A stretch of 5,464 nucleotides of DNA from Bacillota bacterium (GCA_017627115.1 JAGAHK010000191.1:1-5464); one strand, 5' to 3'. Shown: positions 1-5,254, counted from the stretch's first letter. Program-made: numbers and translations. The notes: generated from the letters alone by a model not told the origin.

Positions 1-841
1 CGCTGTCCTTTAAGCCCGATGCCATATAAAGCATAAGTTCTTTCATCTTATGCAGAAGATTTGTGCTGCCGTAAAGCACCTTTGAGTAATCCTCGTAAAC
101 ACCGTCGTAAAAATCACGCAGTTTTGCGGCAGACGGTTTTGCCGTGCCCTTTATGAGAGCAGGCAGTGCAGGATTTGCCACCACTCCCCTGCCTATCATT
201 ATCTTCGTTGTTTTCGGAAAAAGTGCGGCTATCCTCTCCGCATCCTCAACAGTGCGTATATCACCGTTGTAGCAAAGGCTGTGTGCGCTGTGTTCCTCCG
301 CATAAGCATAGTGATCGAGTTTGGGCGTGTTGTTGTACATATCTTCCCTTGTGCGGGGATGAATGATAAGCTCCGTCATGGGATACTTTTCGTATATTTC
401 CATCAGGCGGAAAAATTCATCGGGATCCTCCCTGCCTATTCGTGTTTTTACGGATATTTTAAGTCCGCTGCCGAATATCTCATCCAAAAAGGCATCAAGC
501 TTATCGGGGAAGGCAAGAAAGCCCGCTCCCCTGCCCTTTGAAACAACGGTACCCGAGGGACAACCGAGGTTCAGATTGAATTCTTCATAGCCAAACTCCG
601 CTATTCTTCTGCACATATTGATAAAGCCCTTTGCATTGTCGGTCAGTATCTGCGGTATCAGCTCCGTGCCCTTGTTGTTGTCGGGCAAGATGTCATTATA
701 TATTTTTGTACTTAAGCCGCCCTTGTCACAGGGTGTGATAAAAGGCGTAAAAAAACGGTCTACTCCGCCGAAAACACGGTGGAGATTGGCGCGGTATATA
801 TTGCCCGTTATGCCCTCCATGGGCGCAAGGTATATCTTCAT
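1..841 (-). CDS. tRNA-dihydrouridine synthase (Dus family), 3'-truncated by the window edge
   Basis: This flavoenzyme would reduce specific uridines in tRNA to dihydrouridine with FMN and NAD(P)H, in the cytoplasm. The frame is open from ATG at 841 to the window edge, giving 280 codons. Visible family marks are APMEGIT at residues 6-12 (FMN-binding N-terminus of the TIM barrel), NLNLGCPSGTVVSKG around 89-103 with the catalytic cysteine at C94, SVKTRIG with K132, IIHPRTR with H161, YNGDI at 191-195 and the FMN-phosphate motif MIGRGVVANP at 215-224. Family members are usually about 310-330 residues, so roughly 30-50 C-terminal residues, part of the helical tRNA-binding domain, should lie outside the window. 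The start is supported by AGGAGA at 846-851, five bases upstream. Which subfamily it belongs to and which uridine it modifies cannot be settled here, so no symbol is given. The truncation comes from the window, not from a mutation. Confidence 0.93.
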   Translation of the reverse strand, partial: MKIYLAPMEGITGNIYRANLHRVFGGVDRFFTPFITPCDKGGLSTKIYNDILPDNNKGTELIPQILTDNAKGFINMCRRIAEFGYEEFNLNLGCPSGTVVSKGRGAGFLAFPDKLDAFLDEIFGSGLKISVKTRIGREDPDEFFRLMEIYEKYPMTELIIHPRTREDMYNNTPKLDHYAYAEEHSAHSLCYNGDIRTVEDAERIAALFPKTTKIMIGRGVVANPALPALIKGTAKPSAAKLRDFYDGVYEDYSKVLYGSTNLLHKMKELMLYMASGLKDS

Positions 842-873
842 AAATTCTCCTGTCTTTACTCTTTTTACAGCTT

Positions 874-902
874 ATTATACGAAAAAAAAACGGCCTTGTC
901 AA
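874..902 (-). promoter_or_regulatory. Sigma-A promoter of the dus gene, perfect consensus
   Basis: Read on the minus strand, TTGACA (902-897) and TATAAT (879-874) are separated by exactly 17 bp, a perfect match to the housekeeping consensus. The spacer contains a run of nine T. Transcription would begin near 867, giving a leader of about 25 nt that carries the ribosome binding site AGGAGA (846-851) in front of the ATG at 841. No operator-like inverted repeat is visible around it, so strong constitutive expression is the simplest reading. Confidence 0.85.
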
Positions 903-1142
903 ATATTATGATACATTTAAGTTTCCCCATTTTTATTTTTCCTGTTTATAGCCAATAATCATACATCCAAGTAATACGTCAAAGAGACAATATAGGAAAT
1001 AATATTAGAAAACTCAAAGAAATAATAATTCTTGAATTTAGTGTGATAATGTGTTAAAATGTAAAATGATGTTCCGTTTAATAAAAACAGACATTATTTT
1101 GGGATATTACGCGATAAAACGTATTGCAGTTAAGGAGTACTT
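903..1142. other. AT-rich divergent intergenic region between dus and the DUF1189 gene
   Basis: This is the gene-free stretch between two outward-facing promoters. Its left edge abuts the dus -35 box, and its right part carries the DUF1189 promoter (1032-1060), leader and ribosome binding site (1132-1137). The core from about 903 to 1030 is very AT-rich. I see no open reading frame with a ribosome binding site, no stable hairpin and no tandem repeat in it. The -35 boxes of the two promoters are about 130 bp apart, so the promoters do not overlap. Confidence 0.6.
1032..1060 (+). promoter_or_regulatory. Sigma-A promoter of the DUF1189 gene
   Basis: TTGAAT (1032-1037) and TAAAAT (1055-1060) are 17 bp apart, and the -10 is preceded by TGT, an extended -10 element. 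A start near 1067 would leave an AT-rich leader of about 75 nt before the ATG at 1143, with the ribosome binding site AAGGAG at 1132-1137. This is predicted from sequence only. Confidence 0.7.
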
Positions 1143-1907
1143 ATGAAATTCGGAGATATTTTCAAGACCTCACTTTTCAAATTCAGCAGTTATCCGTCCT
1201 TGCTTCTGGTCAGCAATTTCAAAACGGTACTGTATGTGTTTTTTCTGGCGTTTATTATGCTTTTCGGTCTATCGGCGGCGGCTGTGCCTTTGTTCACATC
1301 GGGCGGCGGTTTTGCGGGCATAGCGGAGAAAAACCTGCCTGAATTCAGCATAAAAAACGGCGAACTCACCTGTAAAAAAGTGCTTATAGATGACAGCCAA
1401 AACAGTATGTATATACTTGTGGACGATACAAAACAAGGGCAGATAGACCTGCCCGACGGCTATTTACAAGCGCTCACGATAAGCCGCACAGACCTGCTTA
1501 TCCGCAACAATTATCAGACAAACAGCCTTAAACTTTCGGAGATAGGCAGTCTTACCAAAGCCGATGTCGTTGCGTGGCTCAAAGATAATACCGCAATTAT
1601 CTGCTTTGTGCTTGCGGTGTTTATGCTTGCAGGCTTTCTTATCTCGCTTTCGTTCAATATGCTTGTGACAGCACTTATAGCAAAGGCATTCAACGTGCTT
1701 TTTATACACGCATCGCTGCGCTTTGGCGAAATATTTAAAATGACAGTGTTTTCAATGACCCTGTCCGTTATACTGAATATGATATTTGCGGCACTCGGTC
1801 TTGGCGTTTTTTCAATGATAGCGCCGTTTATAACAATGTTCTACCTTGCAAAAGGTATGAAAGCCTGCCGCGACAGCGAAGGGATAGTTATTGAGGTTTT
1901 AGAGTAA
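1143..1907 (+). CDS. DUF1189 family integral membrane protein
   Basis: This 254-residue membrane protein matches the DUF1189 family of Firmicutes, whose function is not established; some relatives are annotated, on thin evidence, as maltodextrin-utilisation proteins. A short cytoplasmic N-terminus (MKFGDIFKTSLFKFSSYPS) leads into a first membrane helix at about 27-51. A polar, probably extracytoplasmic domain of about 95 residues follows (55-148), containing the family-like segment LPEFSIKNGELTCKKV at 65-80. Hydrophobic segments at about 151-178, 202-219 and 220-237 then precede a short charged tail. No catalytic motif is visible. The start is fixed by AAGGAG at 1132-1137, five bases upstream. 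The gene has its own promoter and is separated from the downstream transporter genes by the repeat array, so co-transcription is uncertain. Its stop codon lies inside the first repeat copy. The family call rests on overall pattern and topology, not on an alignment. Confidence 0.8.
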   Translation: MKFGDIFKTSLFKFSSYPSLLLVSNFKTVLYVFFLAFIMLFGLSAAAVPLFTSGGGFAGIAEKNLPEFSIKNGELTCKKVLIDDSQNSMYILVDDTKQGQIDLPDGYLQALTISRTDLLIRNNYQTNSLKLSEIGSLTKADVVAWLKDNTAIICFVLAVFMLAGFLISLSFNMLVTALIAKAFNVLFIHASLRFGEIFKMTVFSMTLSVILNMIFAALGLGVFSMIAPFITMFYLAKGMKACRDSEGIVIEVLE

Positions 1908-1995
1908 AAAATAATTCAAAATTAAAAAAAGTGGGGTTCCTTTTTTTACTTACCTTGACCTTTTTACTCTTGCCCCGATTATGATAAAATAACGT
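1902..1995 (+). repeat. Repeat copy 1, overlapping the DUF1189 stop codon
   Basis: The 94 bp unit starts at GAGTAA, in which GAG is the last codon and TAA the stop of the upstream gene. It is the most diverged copy in its 5' half. The A-rich arm is TAAAAAAAG (1923-1931) facing CTTTTTTTA (1940-1948), a 9 bp stem. The loop reads TGGGG rather than CGGGG, which would still pair with downstream CCCCG through a G-U wobble. TTGACC (1955-1960) and TATGAT (1980-1985) form a promoter-like pair with a long 19 bp spacer. Confidence 0.85.
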
Positions 1996-2080
1996 GAGTA
2001 AAAATTACTTCAAAAGTAAAAAAAAGCGGGGTTTCTTTTTTTACTTACCTTGACCTTTTTACTCTTGCCCCGATTATGAT
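1955..2080 (+). promoter_or_regulatory. Possible promoters of the ABC transporter operon inside repeat copies 1 and 2
   Basis: Two identical promoter-like pairs occur: TTGACC/TATGAT at 1955-1960 and 1980-1985, and again at 2050-2055 and 2075-2080. The 19 bp spacing is longer than optimal, so the match is only fair. I found no better promoter between 2081 and the permease start at 2221, which is why these are proposed. If the second is used, the leader would start near 2088 and consist almost exactly of repeat copy 3. Read-through from the DUF1189 promoter is the alternative. Confidence 0.35.
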
Positions 2081-2090
2081 AAAATAACGT
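1996..2090 (+). repeat. Repeat copy 2
   Basis: This 95 bp unit is identical to copy 1 in its 3' half and nearly identical to copy 3 in its 5' half. Its A-rich arm has eight A (2018-2025) facing seven T (2036-2042), so the stem needs one bulged base. CGGGG (2027-2031) can pair with the CCCCG following TTG at 2065-2067. TTGACC (2050-2055) and TATGAT (2075-2080) repeat the promoter-like pair of copy 1 with the same 19 bp spacing. Confidence 0.85.
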
Positions 2091-2182
2091 GAGTAAAAAT
2101 TAATTCAAAAGTAAAAAAAGCGGGGTTTCTTTTTTTACTTACCTTGATTTTTTTACTCTTGCCCCGATTATCGGAAAAACGT
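2091..2182 (+). repeat. Repeat copy 3, with a perfect 12 bp A/T stem
   Basis: This copy can form a perfect 12 bp stem, AAGTAAAAAAAG (2109-2120) with CTTTTTTTACTT (2129-2140), around an 8 nt loop CGGGGTTT. Outside it, GAGTAAAAA (2091-2099) is complementary to TTTTTACTC (2150-2158), and loop CGGGG (2121-2125) is complementary to CCCCG (2162-2166). It lacks the promoter-like pair of the other copies: TTGACC has become TTGATT and TATGAT has become TATCGG. As the copy nearest the permease gene, it would form the 5' leader of any transcript starting in copy 2. Confidence 0.85.
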
Positions 2183-2220
2183 AAGAAGAATTAATTAAAA
2201 GAAATTATAAGGAGAATAAT

Positions 2221-2871
2221 ATGACATTAAGTCAATGGATACCGCAGATGGGCGAAGGCTGTCTGCTCACATTAAAACTGTTTTTTGTGACTATTGTTTT
2301 TTCAATGCCGCTCGGCCTTTGTCTGACTTTTTTGTATACCTCAAAAAGTGCAGTACTCAACAAGATAGTCGGTTTTTACATACTTATAATGCGCGGCACA
2401 CCGCTGCTTTTGCAGATATTCTTTGTTTATTTCGGCCTGCCGTATACGCCGTTTATCGGTAAATATCTGACCATTTCCGACCGTTTCACCGCAGGTGCGA
2501 TAGCATTTATATTAAACTATGCGGCATATTTTGCGGAGATATTCCGCGGCGGTCTGCTCTCGGTCGATGTGGGACAGTACGAAGCCGCAAAGGTACTCGG
2601 TCTTACCGAAAGCCAGACGCGCTTTAAGATAATACTGCCGCAGATGTTCAGAATAGCCCTGCCTGTTGTCTCCAACGAGGCTATCATCCTTATCAAAGAC
2701 ACTGCGCTTATTACCGCTATAGGTCTTTCCGACCTGCTTAAAGTGACAAAGACCATAGTAAATAAGACGACCAATATCTCCGCTTTTGTTGTGGCGGCGT
2801 TCTTCTACCTTATTATGAGCTATGTACTCACGCTGGTGTTCAAGGCACTTGAAAAGAAGTTTTCGTTCTGA
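2221..2871 (+). CDS. Polar amino acid ABC transporter permease (HisM/GlnP type)
   Basis: This is the membrane-spanning subunit of an importer of the polar amino acid uptake family; it would form the translocation path in the cytoplasmic membrane as a homodimer bound to the ATPase encoded next. The 216-residue length is typical. Hydrophobic segments lie at about 14-40, 50-72, 89-106, 150-170 and 188-208. Family marks are RGTPLLLQ at 58-65, FRGG at 108-111 and a complete EAA loop: E121-A122-A123, G127, I137, then L139-P140, the site that docks on the ATPase. The exact substrate cannot be told from the permease. The start is supported by AAGGAG at 2209-2214, six bases before the ATG. The ATPase gene begins 13 bp after its stop, indicating one operon. 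No substrate-binding protein gene accompanies it. The upstream leader is the tandem repeat array, which may control it. Confidence 0.93.
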   Translation: MTLSQWIPQMGEGCLLTLKLFFVTIVFSMPLGLCLTFLYTSKSAVLNKIVGFYILIMRGTPLLLQIFFVYFGLPYTPFIGKYLTISDRFTAGAIAFILNYAAYFAEIFRGGLLSVDVGQYEAAKVLGLTESQTRFKIILPQMFRIALPVVSNEAIILIKDTALITAIGLSDLLKVTKTIVNKTTNISAFVVAAFFYLIMSYVLTLVFKALEKKFSF

Positions 2872-2872
2872 C

Positions 2873-2877
2873 GGAGG
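2873..2877 (+). promoter_or_regulatory. Ribosome binding site that fixes the ATPase start
   Basis: GGAGG lies two bases after the permease stop codon. Three in-frame ATGs follow, at 2879, 2885 and 2891. Only 1 bp separates GGAGG from the first, which is too close, while 7 bp separate it from the ATG at 2885, the normal distance. The start is therefore placed at 2885. Confidence 0.75.
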
Positions 2878-2884
2878 TATGGTT

Positions 2885-3628
2885 ATGGAAATGATAAAAG
2901 TTGAAAATCTGAAAAAAAGCTACGGCAGCCTTGAAGTGCTGCGCGATATAAATTTAAGTGTTGAAAAAGGCGATGTTATTGCCATTCTCGGTTCGTCGGG
3001 CAGCGGCAAAAGCACATTGCTGCGCAGCCTTATAGACCTTGAAAAAGTTGACGGCGGAAATATTTACATAGAGGATATTCCGCTTTGTAAGGACGGCGTT
3101 TACCCCTCCAAAAAAGAAAAACGCAGGATACTTTCGCGTATGGGTATGGTTTTCCAGCATTTTAACCTGTTTCCGCATATGAACGTAAGGGAAAACCTTA
3201 TGCTTGCACCGAAGCTTGCAAAACAGGCGGACAAGGCGGAGCTTGAAAAAATGGCGGAAGCGACCCTGAAAAAAGTAGGTCTGCTCGATAAAATAGATGC
3301 GATGCCGAATAAGCTTTCGGGCGGACAGAAACAGAGGGTCGCTATTGCGCGCGCCCTTATGCGCAAGCCCGATATAATGCTTTTTGACGAGCCGACCTCG
3401 GCGCTTGACCCCGAACTAACGGGTGAGGTACTCAATGTTATACGCGATCTTTCGCGCGAACATATGACAATGCTTATCGTGACCCACGAAATAGGCTTTG
3501 CAAAAGAGGCTGCCAATAAAATACTGTTTATGGACGGCGGCTATGTTCTCGGTTTCGGGACACCCGAGGAAATAATCGAAAACACCGAAAACGAGCGAAT
3601 GAAAAACTTTTTTGCAAAAATAATGTAA
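2885..3628 (+). CDS. Polar amino acid ABC transporter ATP-binding protein (HisP/GlnQ type)
   Basis: This cytoplasmic ATPase powers the importer whose permease is encoded just upstream. From ATG 2885 it has 247 residues, the usual length. All nucleotide-binding motifs are intact: Walker A GSSGSGKST at 36-44, the Q-loop glutamine Q91 in VFQHFNLFPH, signature LSGGQKQR at 144-151, Walker B IMLFDE at 164-169 with catalytic E169, D-loop SALD at 172-175 and H-loop H201 in VTHE. The FQHFNLFPHMNV segment and the SALDPEL stretch are typical of the amino acid uptake subfamily. An upstream in-frame ATG at 2822 would add 21 residues without family resemblance and would overlap the permease gene, so it was not used. 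No convincing terminator follows the stop; the next gene, rpmB, has its own promoter about 100 bp downstream. The amino acid transported is unknown. Confidence 0.95.
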   Translation: MEMIKVENLKKSYGSLEVLRDINLSVEKGDVIAILGSSGSGKSTLLRSLIDLEKVDGGNIYIEDIPLCKDGVYPSKKEKRRILSRMGMVFQHFNLFPHMNVRENLMLAPKLAKQADKAELEKMAEATLKKVGLLDKIDAMPNKLSGGQKQRVAIARALMRKPDIMLFDEPTSALDPELTGEVLNVIRDLSREHMTMLIVTHEIGFAKEAANKILFMDGGYVLGFGTPEEIIENTENERMKNFFAKIM

Positions 3629-3726
3629 ACGGCTGTATATTTCTGTCGTAAAAAACGCAGCAAAACCGCTGTGAAAATTGCACAAAAAAGTCTTGAAAAA
3701 ATTTTCAAAATATTCAAAAAAAGGGC

Positions 3727-3755
3727 TTGCAAAATTTGCCCGTTTCTGTTATTAT
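3727..3755 (+). promoter_or_regulatory. Sigma-A promoter of rpmB
   Basis: TTGCAA (3727-3732) and TATTAT (3750-3755) are 17 bp apart, with TGT just before the -10 as an extended element. A transcript starting near 3762 would have a leader of about 45 nt ending in the strong ribosome binding site GGGAGGTG (3792-3799). An overlapping consensus TATAAT at 3753-3758 would need a 20 bp spacer and is less likely to be the one used. The 3629-3726 stretch upstream is A-rich and otherwise unremarkable. Confidence 0.65.
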
Positions 3756-3805
3756 AATTATTGATGTTTTATTATGCATAATAAATTATTAGGGAGGTGC
3801 AGACA

Positions 3806-4006
3806 ATGGCTAAATGTGAAATTTGTGAAAAGGCTATGCTTACAGGCCGTAGGATCAGCATTAACCGTAGTCAGGTTTCAAGACGCGCGAAGAAAACCTG
3901 GAAGGCTAATGTAAGAAAAGTTAAGATCATCGAAAACGGCACAGTTAAATCCGTTAACGTATGCACAAGATGCATTCGTTCAGGTAAGGTTACCCGTGCT
4001 ATCTGA
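3806..4006 (+). CDS. rpmB: 50S ribosomal protein L28
   Basis: L28 is a small basic protein of the large ribosomal subunit. The 66-residue product starts MAKCEICEKAMLTGRRIS and ends CTRCIRSGKVTRAI, both characteristic of the family, with the basic central segment KKTWKANVRKVKI at 29-41. It is the zinc-ribbon (C+) form: two CxxC pairs, C4/C7 and C53/C56, are all present and would bind one zinc ion. The start at 3806 is six bases after GGGAGGTG (3792-3799); an in-frame ATG at 3797 lies inside that site and is rejected. The gene appears monocistronic, with its own promoter at 3727-3755 and a strong terminator hairpin at 4061-4115. In some Firmicutes, zinc starvation replaces C+ ribosomal proteins with zinc-free paralogues; no Zur-like operator was recognised here. 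Confidence 0.97.
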   Translation: MAKCEICEKAMLTGRRISINRSQVSRRAKKTWKANVRKVKIIENGTVKSVNVCTRCIRSGKVTRAI

Positions 4007-4012
4007 TTTTAT

Positions 4013-4044
4013 AAAAAAAGAGTGAGTTCCTTTCGGAACATCAC
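4013..4044 (-). terminator. Terminator of the minus-strand unknown gene
   Basis: Read on the minus strand, GTGA-T-GTTCC, a GAAA tetraloop and GGAAC-TCAC form a 9 bp stem with one bulged base (4044-4022). It is followed after two bases by seven consecutive T (4019-4013), a good rho-independent terminator. It lies beyond the stop codon of the 4139-5254 gene and ends only 7 bases from the rpmB stop codon. On the plus strand the hairpin is not followed by T, so it should not stop rpmB transcription. Confidence 0.75.
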
Positions 4045-4060
4045 CCGCGTAAATAAAATG

Positions 4061-4115
4061 GGACTGTTTCTTAACGATGCCGCACTGCGGTGTGGTTAAG
4101 AAACAGTCCTTTTTT
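4061..4115 (+). terminator. Terminator of rpmB, unusually long hairpin
   Basis: GGACTGTTTCTTAAC (4061-4075) is perfectly complementary to GTTAAGAAACAGTCC (4095-4109), and six T follow (4110-4115). The interior continues pairing after one G-G mismatch: A4077-T4093, two G-T wobbles, then CCGC (4080-4083) with GCGG (4087-4090) around an ACT loop. The whole 49 nt segment is thus nearly one uninterrupted stem of about 22 pairs. On the minus strand the stem is followed by CATTTTATTT, a weaker T-rich tract, so it may also act on the convergent gene. Confidence 0.85.
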
Positions 4116-4138
4116 GTTGTTTGTTTATTGTTTTGAGT

Positions 4139-5254
4139 CTATCTTGTTTTTTTGATGCTTGCGGTCTTATACCTTTCCATCAGTTTTGCAAGGTAGTCTT
4201 CAAGCTCGGTCTCGCTCAGTGCAAAAGGCACTTCGTTTTTGCTGCTTGTGAGCAGACTTTTCCCTATCGGTGTCAGGCGGTAGAGGCTGCTCGGGCAGAA
4301 AATAGCAAGGGTATTGTCAAAATCATCGCGTATGCCCGGACGGAAAGCGTATTCCAGCTCACGCGCAAAATTGAACGGAGTGTAATATATTGGCTGTATA
4401 AGCTGCAAATAACGTCCGTAAGGCGTCAGGAAATAGCGGTCTATCATCCTGCCGATAGGATAGACGGAAGACAGCGCCGCACGGTCTATCTCGTCAAGCT
4501 CGTCACGGTTTTTGTGCTCGTTTTTCCACAGCGATATTATATCCACGCCCACTATATCGTAAAGCTCGGCATAAATATCATCCGTCATATCAAAGCTTTT
4601 CAGCCAATTCATCACCATATTTTTGTTAAGCTCGGGCGCATTGCCAAATATAGTAGTAAACTTGCGGCTGCATATTTTTGCCGCACACTCTATTGCAAGC
4701 TCAAGCGCCGCTGCACTGTCAAGCTGGTCAAGATGCAGACCCTTTGCGGTGGCCCTGTATTTTAAGATATGGATAGAGGGTATGCTTTTTATAATGCTCA
4801 TTTCAAGCCCGATCTCCACAAGATAGGCTATGTAGCTGTTATCTGTAAAAGTAAAGCGCGAAGCGTATTTTTCAAAATCGCCCGCTACAAGTTCGTGCGA
4901 TAGCCGCTCAAAACTTGCGTTTTCCTCGCAAACATCCACAAGCGTGAACAGATCCATAATAAAAGGATGGTGTTCCGCACTGTAAAGCTGCCATTCAAAG
5001 CTGTAATCCGCATCCTTTATCTTGGGTATGCAGACATTCACGCCCTCGCTTTTGAACCACATATCCGCAAAAATAGCAGGCGAGGCGAACCCGTCCTGAA
5101 AAAGCGCACTGTAGTACCACACCCTGTATATATTATCGAAATATCTGAAAATATCGCTCCTGTTATCGCTTTTTACCGTTTCAAATGCCGTTTCAAAGCC
5201 CGATGCAAAAAAGCGGTTAAGCTGTCTGAACTTCTCGTATTCAAGTTTGCCCAC
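4139..5254 (-). CDS. Unrecognised 371-residue soluble protein with two LTPxGxxL motifs
   Basis: I do not recognise this protein. It starts at GTG 5254, preceded by AGAGGTGA (5268-5261) six bases upstream, and ends with TAG at 4139-4141. It has no signal peptide and no convincing membrane helix, so it is probably cytoplasmic. It is rich in aromatic and acidic residues, with a predicted mostly helical N-terminal half (for example FRQLNRFFASGFETAFETV at 9-27). The C-terminal third holds two similar segments, YFLTPYGRYLQ at 274-284 and YRLTPIGKSLL at 325-335, 51 residues apart; LTPxGxxL resembles the helix-wing junction of winged-helix folds, which is only suggestive. The tail KKTR is basic. No catalytic signature is visible. 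It has its own promoter (5293-5321) and terminator (4013-4044), so it is probably monocistronic, and neighbours give no functional clue. Good codon structure and regulatory signals argue that it is a real gene. Confidence 0.85.
   Translation of the reverse strand: MGKLEYEKFRQLNRFFASGFETAFETVKSDNRSDIFRYFDNIYRVWYYSALFQDGFASPAIFADMWFKSEGVNVCIPKIKDADYSFEWQLYSAEHHPFIMDLFTLVDVCEENASFERLSHELVAGDFEKYASRFTFTDNSYIAYLVEIGLEMSIIKSIPSIHILKYRATAKGLHLDQLDSAAALELAIECAAKICSRKFTTIFGNAPELNKNMVMNWLKSFDMTDDIYAELYDIVGVDIISLWKNEHKNRDELDEIDRAALSSVYPIGRMIDRYFLTPYGRYLQLIQPIYYTPFNFARELEYAFRPGIRDDFDNTLAIFCPSSLYRLTPIGKSLLTSSKNEVPFALSETELEDYLAKLMERYKTASIKKTR

Larger units (their letters stand above)
1902..2205. repeat. 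Tandem array of a 92-95 bp structured repeat, three copies plus a degenerate partial fourth
   Basis: Nearly the whole gap between the DUF1189 gene and the amino acid permease gene is three head-to-tail copies: 1902-1995 (94 bp), 1996-2090 (95 bp) and 2091-2182 (92 bp). Bases 2183-2205 resemble the first 20 or so bases of a fourth copy. Copies 1 and 2 are identical over their last 50 or so bases; copy 3 differs at its 3' end. In order, each unit has GAGTAAAAA; an A-rich arm like AGTAAAAAAAG; GGGG; the matching CTTTTTTTACT; TACCTTGA; TTTTTACTC; and CCCCGATTAT. The units therefore contain three sets of complementary segments, listed separately. The spacing is far too large and the units too contiguous for a CRISPR, and there is no open reading frame. 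Position suggests a leader or control element for the transporter operon, or a passive intergenic expansion. Confidence 0.9.

Noticed and set aside
166..911. Several plus-strand open frames across the left end
   Set aside because: They lie opposite the dus gene, whose minus-strand frame carries all the conserved Dus motifs, and lack ribosome binding sites.
1923..1948. A7/T7 stem in repeat copy 1 as the DUF1189 terminator
   Set aside because: The stem is almost all A-T pairs and the T run is the stem's own 3' arm rather than a tail after it, so termination would be weak; it recurs in every copy and is better described as part of the repeat.
1902..2182. CRISPR array
   Set aside because: The repeated units are contiguous and 92-95 bp long, with no unique spacers and no cas genes nearby.
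2822..2884. Upstream ATGs at 2822 and 2879 as ATPase starts
   Set aside because: The 2822 start overlaps the permease gene and adds residues foreign to the family; the 2879 start is 1 bp from GGAGG. The ATG at 2885 has normal spacing.
3658..3671. Hairpin CAGC/GCTG as terminator of the transporter operon
   Set aside because: The stem has only four pairs and no T-tract follows on the plus strand; T follows only on the minus strand, where nothing is transcribed towards it.
3723..3741. GGGC/GCCC hairpin as terminator before rpmB
   Set aside because: The stem is only 4 bp with an 11 nt loop and overlaps the -35 box of rpmB; the T-rich stretch after it is explained by the -10 region.
3797..3805. 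ATG-less N-terminal extension of L28 from 3797
   Set aside because: It begins inside the ribosome binding site GGGAGGTG; MAKCEIC from 3806 is the family's usual start.
4121..4765. Open frame of 214 codons on the plus strand
   Set aside because: It lies opposite the minus-strand 371-residue gene, has no ribosome binding site, and starts beside the rpmB terminator; it is a shadow of the real gene.
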